DNA of 64,000 nucleotides from Streptomyces pseudovenezuelae (GTDB taxonomy: Bacteria > Actinomycetota > Actinomycetes > Streptomycetales > Streptomycetaceae): the NCBI RefSeq assembly GCF_001513955.1, contig NZ_KQ948154.1:310001-374000 (forward strand). The letters run 5' to 3'. A program made the translations under genes and the position numbers. Shown one piece after another: positions 58,272 to 64,000 of this stretch. The first letter of the stretch is position 1, and the number at the start of each line of letters is the position of its first letter. The notes under the pieces were generated by a model, which did not search any database, was not told the DNA's origin, and was given only the letters and a program-made list of their open reading frames with translations.

Positions 58272-59510
58272 TTACGCCTTCCACTTCTCCCAGGACATGT
58301 TCCAGCCGTTGAGGCCGTTCTCCGGGGCGACCGTCGCGTCGTCGGAGTGCTTGACCACGACCACGTCGCCGATCATCGAGTGGTTGAAGAACCAGGCGGC
58401 CGGCACCCCGCTGTCGTAGCCGCCCTTGACGTCACGCAGGCCCACGCAGCCGTGGCTGGCGTTGTAGTTGCCGAAGGCGTCGCCGCCCCAGTAGTTGCCG
58501 TGGATGAAGGTGCCGGAGTCGGTGAGGCGGGCGGCGTGCGGGACGTCCTTGATGTCGTACTCGCCGCCGTAGCCGACCGTTTCGCCGTTCATCCGGGTCA
58601 CCGCGAGCTTCTCGCTGATGACCATCTGGCCGTTCCAGGTGTCGTAACCGGGCTTGCCGGTGGTGACCTTCAGGGTCTTGACGGTCCTGCCGTCCTGGGT
58701 GATCTTCATCGTGTGCTTCTTGGCGTCCACGACGGAGACCTGGTTGCGGCCGATGGTGAAGGAGACGGTCTTGTTCTGCTTGCCGTAGACGCCGTCGCGG
58801 CCCTCGACCCCGTTCAGGTTGAGGTCGACGGTGACCTTGGTGCCTTCCTTCCAGTACTGCTCGGGACGGAAGTCCAGGCGGTCGTTGCCGAACCAGTGGC
58901 CCTCGACGTCGACGGCCGGCGTGGTCTTGATCGTGATGGCCTTCTCGACATCCGCGGGGCTGGTGATGCCCCGGGTGAAGCGGATGGAGAACGGCATTCC
59001 GACGCCGACCGTCGAGCCGTCCTCGGGCGTGAACGTGCCGATGAAGGTGTTCTTCGGGGTCAGGGTGGTGAAGCTGGAGTCCTCGGCGGCCGTGCGGCCC
59101 TCGGCGTCCTTCGCGACCGCGTGCACGGTGTAGGCGGTGCCGGAGGCGAGGTGGGTGGACGGCGTCCAGGAGGCGCCGTCCGCGGCTATCTTCCCGGCTA
59201 TCGCGGTGCCCTTGGCGTCCTTGACCTGGACCTCGGTCAGCTTGCCCTTGGTCGCACCGACCTTGAGGGCGCCGCTGGTGTCCACGGACTTGGCCCCGTT
59301 CTTGGGGCTGATGGCGACGACCGCCTCGGACTGCTTGGTCTCGGTGGCGGACGAGTCGCCCTTCTCCGCCTTGGCGTCACCGGAACCGGAATCTCCTCCG
59401 CCGCACGCGGTGACGGCCAGCAGCAGAACACCGAGTATCAACGCCAGCAGTCCCCTGGCGCCGCGCCCCCTCGCGTCAACCGACGCCCCCGATATCGGTC
59501 GCACGTTCAA
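58272..59510 (-). CDS. L,D-transpeptidase lipoprotein (Ig domains plus YkuD)
   Basis: 412 residues. Signal with lipobox LLAVTAC; two Ig-like domains (about 60-150 and 150-250) and a C-terminal YkuD domain with HGNYWGG and SHGCVGLRD, catalytic Cys355. Organisation matches mycobacterial LdtMt2-type enzymes that make 3-3 cross-links in peptidoglycan; in Streptomyces these cross-links are abundant. WNMSWEKWKA at the C-terminus is shared with its paralogue. Paralogue of the gene at 59673, 162 bp upstream on the same strand. Confidence 0.94.
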   Translation of the reverse strand: MNVRPISGASVDARGRGARGLLALILGVLLLAVTACGGGDSGSGDAKAEKGDSSATETKQSEAVVAISPKNGAKSVDTSGALKVGATKGKLTEVQVKDAKGTAIAGKIAADGASWTPSTHLASGTAYTVHAVAKDAEGRTAAEDSSFTTLTPKNTFIGTFTPEDGSTVGVGMPFSIRFTRGITSPADVEKAITIKTTPAVDVEGHWFGNDRLDFRPEQYWKEGTKVTVDLNLNGVEGRDGVYGKQNKTVSFTIGRNQVSVVDAKKHTMKITQDGRTVKTLKVTTGKPGYDTWNGQMVISEKLAVTRMNGETVGYGGEYDIKDVPHAARLTDSGTFIHGNYWGGDAFGNYNASHGCVGLRDVKGGYDSGVPAAWFFNHSMIGDVVVVKHSDDATVAPENGLNGWNMSWEKWKA

Positions 59511-59672
59511 GTCTTTCTCCCCTCGAAGGGCCAGGTCAGGCCCGCTCCCCCGCGCTTTCTCCGTACGCGTTGGCGAATATTAACCGCAGACTTTTGAGCA
59601 TCGTGTAAGTCCAAGGTCACCATTCCGTCCCAACTTCGGCGGAAAGCTGGGCCAAGCCGCCCCTCTGTCGGG

Positions 59673-60905
59673 TTACTTCACCGCGCTGCCCGCCTTCCAC
59701 TCCTTCCAGCCCATATTCCATCCCCCGAGTCCATTGTCGGGAGCGACCTTTTTGTCATTGCTGTGGACGACCTCGACGACGTCCCCGACGAGGCTGCGGT
59801 CGAAGAACCAGCCCGCGGGCGTGTCCGAGCTGCCGCCCTTCACGTCCCTGAGGCCCACACAGCCGTGGCTGACATTGACCCTGCCGGGGGCGGTGGGCGA
59901 CCAGTAGTTGCCGTGCAGGAAGGTGCCGGAGTCGGTCAGCCGCAGGGCGTGCGGGACGTCCGGGATGTCGTACTCGCCGCCGAAGCCGACCGTGCGGCTG
60001 TTCATACGGGTCACTTCGAGCATCTCGGTGACGACCATCTTGCCGTTGTAGGTGGTCGTCTTCGGGGCGCCGGCGGTGATCGGCACGGTGGCGAGCAGCG
60101 CGCCGTCCCGTCTGACCTGCATGGTGTGCGCGGCCGCGTCGACGAGGGAGACCTGGCTGCGGCCGACGGTGAAGGAGAAGGTCCGGTACTGCAGGCCGTA
60201 GACGCCGGACGCGCCCTCCACGTCGCGGAGCCGGAGCGCGACCGTCACGCGCGTGCCCGGCGTCCAGTAGTGCTCGGGGCGGAAGTCGAGGCGGCCCTTG
60301 CCGAACCAGTGCGGGCGGATCTCGACGGGCGGCTGCGCGGTGACGTGCACGGCGCGTTCGACGGCGGCGCGGTTGTCGATCTCCCGGTTGAACTCCAGGG
60401 AGACGATCATTCCGGTGCCGACGGTGGAACGGTTCTCGGGGCTGACGTACCCGATGAAGCGTTTCTCGGGGACGTAGGTGGTGAAGGTGGTGTGCCGGGC
60501 CGAGCGGCGGCCGTGGGCGTCGAGCGCGACCGCGTCGACCGTGTACTTGGCGGCCAGCGCCAGCTGTGCCTCGTCGGGTTCCCAGCGCAGGCCGTCGTCG
60601 GAGATGTGTCCGGGCACCGGGAAATCCTGCGCGTCCTGGGACTTGACGACGGTGACCGACTCCAGGCGCCCGCCGGGCACCCGGACCCGGAGTCTGTCCT
60701 CGGGCGGCACGCCCTTGGTGCCGTCGTCGGGGGCGATCCGGATGACGTCCTCGGGCGCGGGAGGCTTCCCGAACCCGCCGACGCCCCCGATCCCGCCACC
60801 TCCGTCCGCCGTGCAGCCGGCGGCTCCGGCCAGCAGTCCTGCCCATGTCACTACGGCGGCCAATGCGGCCCCCACGCGCCGAGCGCGCCCATGTCGATGC
60901 CTCAC
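59673..60905 (-). CDS. L,D-transpeptidase lipoprotein, second paralogue
   Basis: 410 residues from GTG 60905 (start uncertain). Lipobox LLAGAAGC after a twin-basic-rich N-terminus, Gly-rich linker (about 33-48), Ig-like domains and YkuD with HGNYWSP and SHGCVGLRD, catalytic Cys349. Same domain order and C-terminal WNMGWKEWKA as the neighbour, so the pair arose by tandem duplication; N-terminal halves have diverged much more. Acts in the cell wall on tetrapeptide stems. Confidence 0.92.
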   Translation of the reverse strand: MRHRHGRARRVGAALAAVVTWAGLLAGAAGCTADGGGGIGGVGGFGKPPAPEDVIRIAPDDGTKGVPPEDRLRVRVPGGRLESVTVVKSQDAQDFPVPGHISDDGLRWEPDEAQLALAAKYTVDAVALDAHGRRSARHTTFTTYVPEKRFIGYVSPENRSTVGTGMIVSLEFNREIDNRAAVERAVHVTAQPPVEIRPHWFGKGRLDFRPEHYWTPGTRVTVALRLRDVEGASGVYGLQYRTFSFTVGRSQVSLVDAAAHTMQVRRDGALLATVPITAGAPKTTTYNGKMVVTEMLEVTRMNSRTVGFGGEYDIPDVPHALRLTDSGTFLHGNYWSPTAPGRVNVSHGCVGLRDVKGGSSDTPAGWFFDRSLVGDVVEVVHSNDKKVAPDNGLGGWNMGWKEWKAGSAVK

Positions 60906-61167
60906 GCCCACCCAACGACGCTGCCCGCCCGGGAGAAACGTGACCTTTGGGCCCTGCGGCCGCGGGGACGCGCCCCCGCGGGGGCGCGGGGCGGTATCGA
61001 GGTGCGGCGGACCCACCACCCTCCCCGTACCGCGCATCACACAAGGAGACGTGAATGCGAGGCAAGCGCTGGGCAGAACAGTGGGGAGAACGACGTGAGA
61101 GGGTGCCGCAGCCGGGACGCCGTGCGCTCTTTTCCACCTCGTTCCACGAGCCGTGGGAGGCCGACCG

Positions 61168-63405
<2,238 letters not shown>

Positions 63406-63480
63406 GGGGTTGTTGCAGGTCCGTGAACAGCGCATGTGATCGCTGGCCATGGCATCGATCCGCTGACCAGACTCGCTCGC

Positions 63481-64000
63481 ATGCCCGAGATCTCCCGCCG
63501 TGCCTTCGGTGGTCTCGTCGGCGGCGGTGCCGTGACCGCCGTCGCCGGTACGACGACCACCGCCGAGGCCGCTCAAGCTCCCGCCGAACGTCCCTTCCGG
63601 GCCCGGACCGGGGGCTCCTCCGGCAGACGCCCCAACCTCCTGGTCATCCTCGGCGACGACCTCGGCTGGGCCGACCTGTCGTCGTACGGCGCCCCGCACA
63701 TCAGGACCCCGAACCTGGACCGGCTGGCCCGGCAGGGCGTGCGGTTCACCGACGCGTACTCGGGGTCCTCGACCTGCTCGCCGACCCGGTTCAGCCTCTA
63801 CACCGGCCGGTATCCGGGGCGTACCCCGGGCGGGCTCGCCGAGCCGATCGCGAACCGGACGCAGGGCCTCGACCCGAACCACCCCACCCTCGCCTCCCTG
63901 CTGAAGAAGGCGGGCTACTCGACCGCCCTCATCGGCAAGTGGCACTGCGGCTGGCTTCCCGACTACAGCCCCACCAAGTCCGGCTGGGACGAGTTCTTCG
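63481..64000 (+). CDS. Tat-exported sulfatase, N-terminal part (3' end outside window)
   Basis: First 173 residues only. SRRAFGG with a following hydrophobic stretch is a Tat signal. The sulfatase fold begins PNLLVILGDDLGWADLSSYG, with calcium ligands Asp59 and Asp60, and the formylglycine motif is C99-S-P-T-R103, the substrate Cys of FGE in CxPxR form. Predicted to hydrolyse sulfate esters outside the cell. The maturase gene is not in view. Confidence 0.9.
   Translation, partial: MPEISRRAFGGLVGGGAVTAVAGTTTTAEAAQAPAERPFRARTGGSSGRRPNLLVILGDDLGWADLSSYGAPHIRTPNLDRLARQGVRFTDAYSGSSTCSPTRFSLYTGRYPGRTPGGLAEPIANRTQGLDPNHPTLASLLKKAGYSTALIGKWHCGWLPDYSPTKSGWDEFF

Overview
The window is chromosomal DNA from a Streptomyces or close relative. 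Base composition is very high GC with strong third-position GC. It also has GTG and TTG starts, Tat and lipoprotein signals, a tandem glycine riboswitch ahead of gcvT, RsbW-like ATPases, L,D-transpeptidase lipoproteins, SseB-like proteins and at least one in-frame TTA (bldA) codon in a regulator. From memory, the housekeeping backbone resembles the S. coelicolor SCO5440-SCO5490 neighbourhood; I could not check this by alignment.

Layout. 1-558: C-terminus of a multicopper oxidase. 623-2325 (minus): cysteine desulfurase and two small membrane proteins, facing a TetR gene across palindromic operators. 3171-8834: a Gly/Pro/Ser-rich lipoprotein, a frame-disrupted WYL regulator, a TesB-like thioesterase, a membrane-anchored esterase, a TRIC channel and a secreted M1 peptidase. 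8933-15257 (minus): oligopeptide ABC importer in the order C-A-B-D-F. 15593-18054 (minus): two SseB-like proteins and a P-loop ATPase. 18243-22789: glycine riboswitch followed by gcvT-gcvH-glyA-sdaA, which turns glycine into one-carbon units, serine and finally pyruvate.

22866-42282 is accessory. Its core is a compact biosynthetic cluster (22866-37807): FabF-like ketosynthase, MmyB-type and LuxR-type regulators, aldo/keto reductase, hotdog thioesterase, an AvrD-family enzyme, KAS III, acyl carrier protein, histidine phosphatase, an ABM-fold protein, an FAD monooxygenase, an AhpD-like protein, a second aldo/keto reductase, a divergent KAS III-like enzyme, a second MmyB-type regulator and an MFS exporter. 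The gene content fits a pathway that makes a beta-ketoacyl-ACP, joins it to a sugar or triose phosphate through AvrD, dephosphorylates and tailors it: a syringolide/secosyrin/sphydrofuran-like logic. An Lrp regulator, an aminotransferase and a PaaN-like protein lacking the catalytic Cys follow.

42325-52110 is a phenylacetate degradation island: PaaR-like TetR, paaK, paaI, a decayed paaN, thiolase, enoyl-CoA hydratase, hydroxyacyl-CoA dehydrogenase and paaABCDE. A matching 16-bp candidate PaaR site lies in both promoters. No intact ring-opening PaaZ/PaaN is present here.

52375-64000 returns to backbone genes: GH25 lysozyme, a deleted ABC ATPase pseudogene, an EF-hand protein, a GNAT protein, a beta-propeller lipoprotein with a divergent polysaccharide deacetylase, an RsbW-like ATPase, an enoyl-CoA hydratase, two paralogous L,D-transpeptidases, glgX and the start of a Tat-exported sulfatase. 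I saw no tRNA, rRNA, CRISPR array, transposase or integrase.
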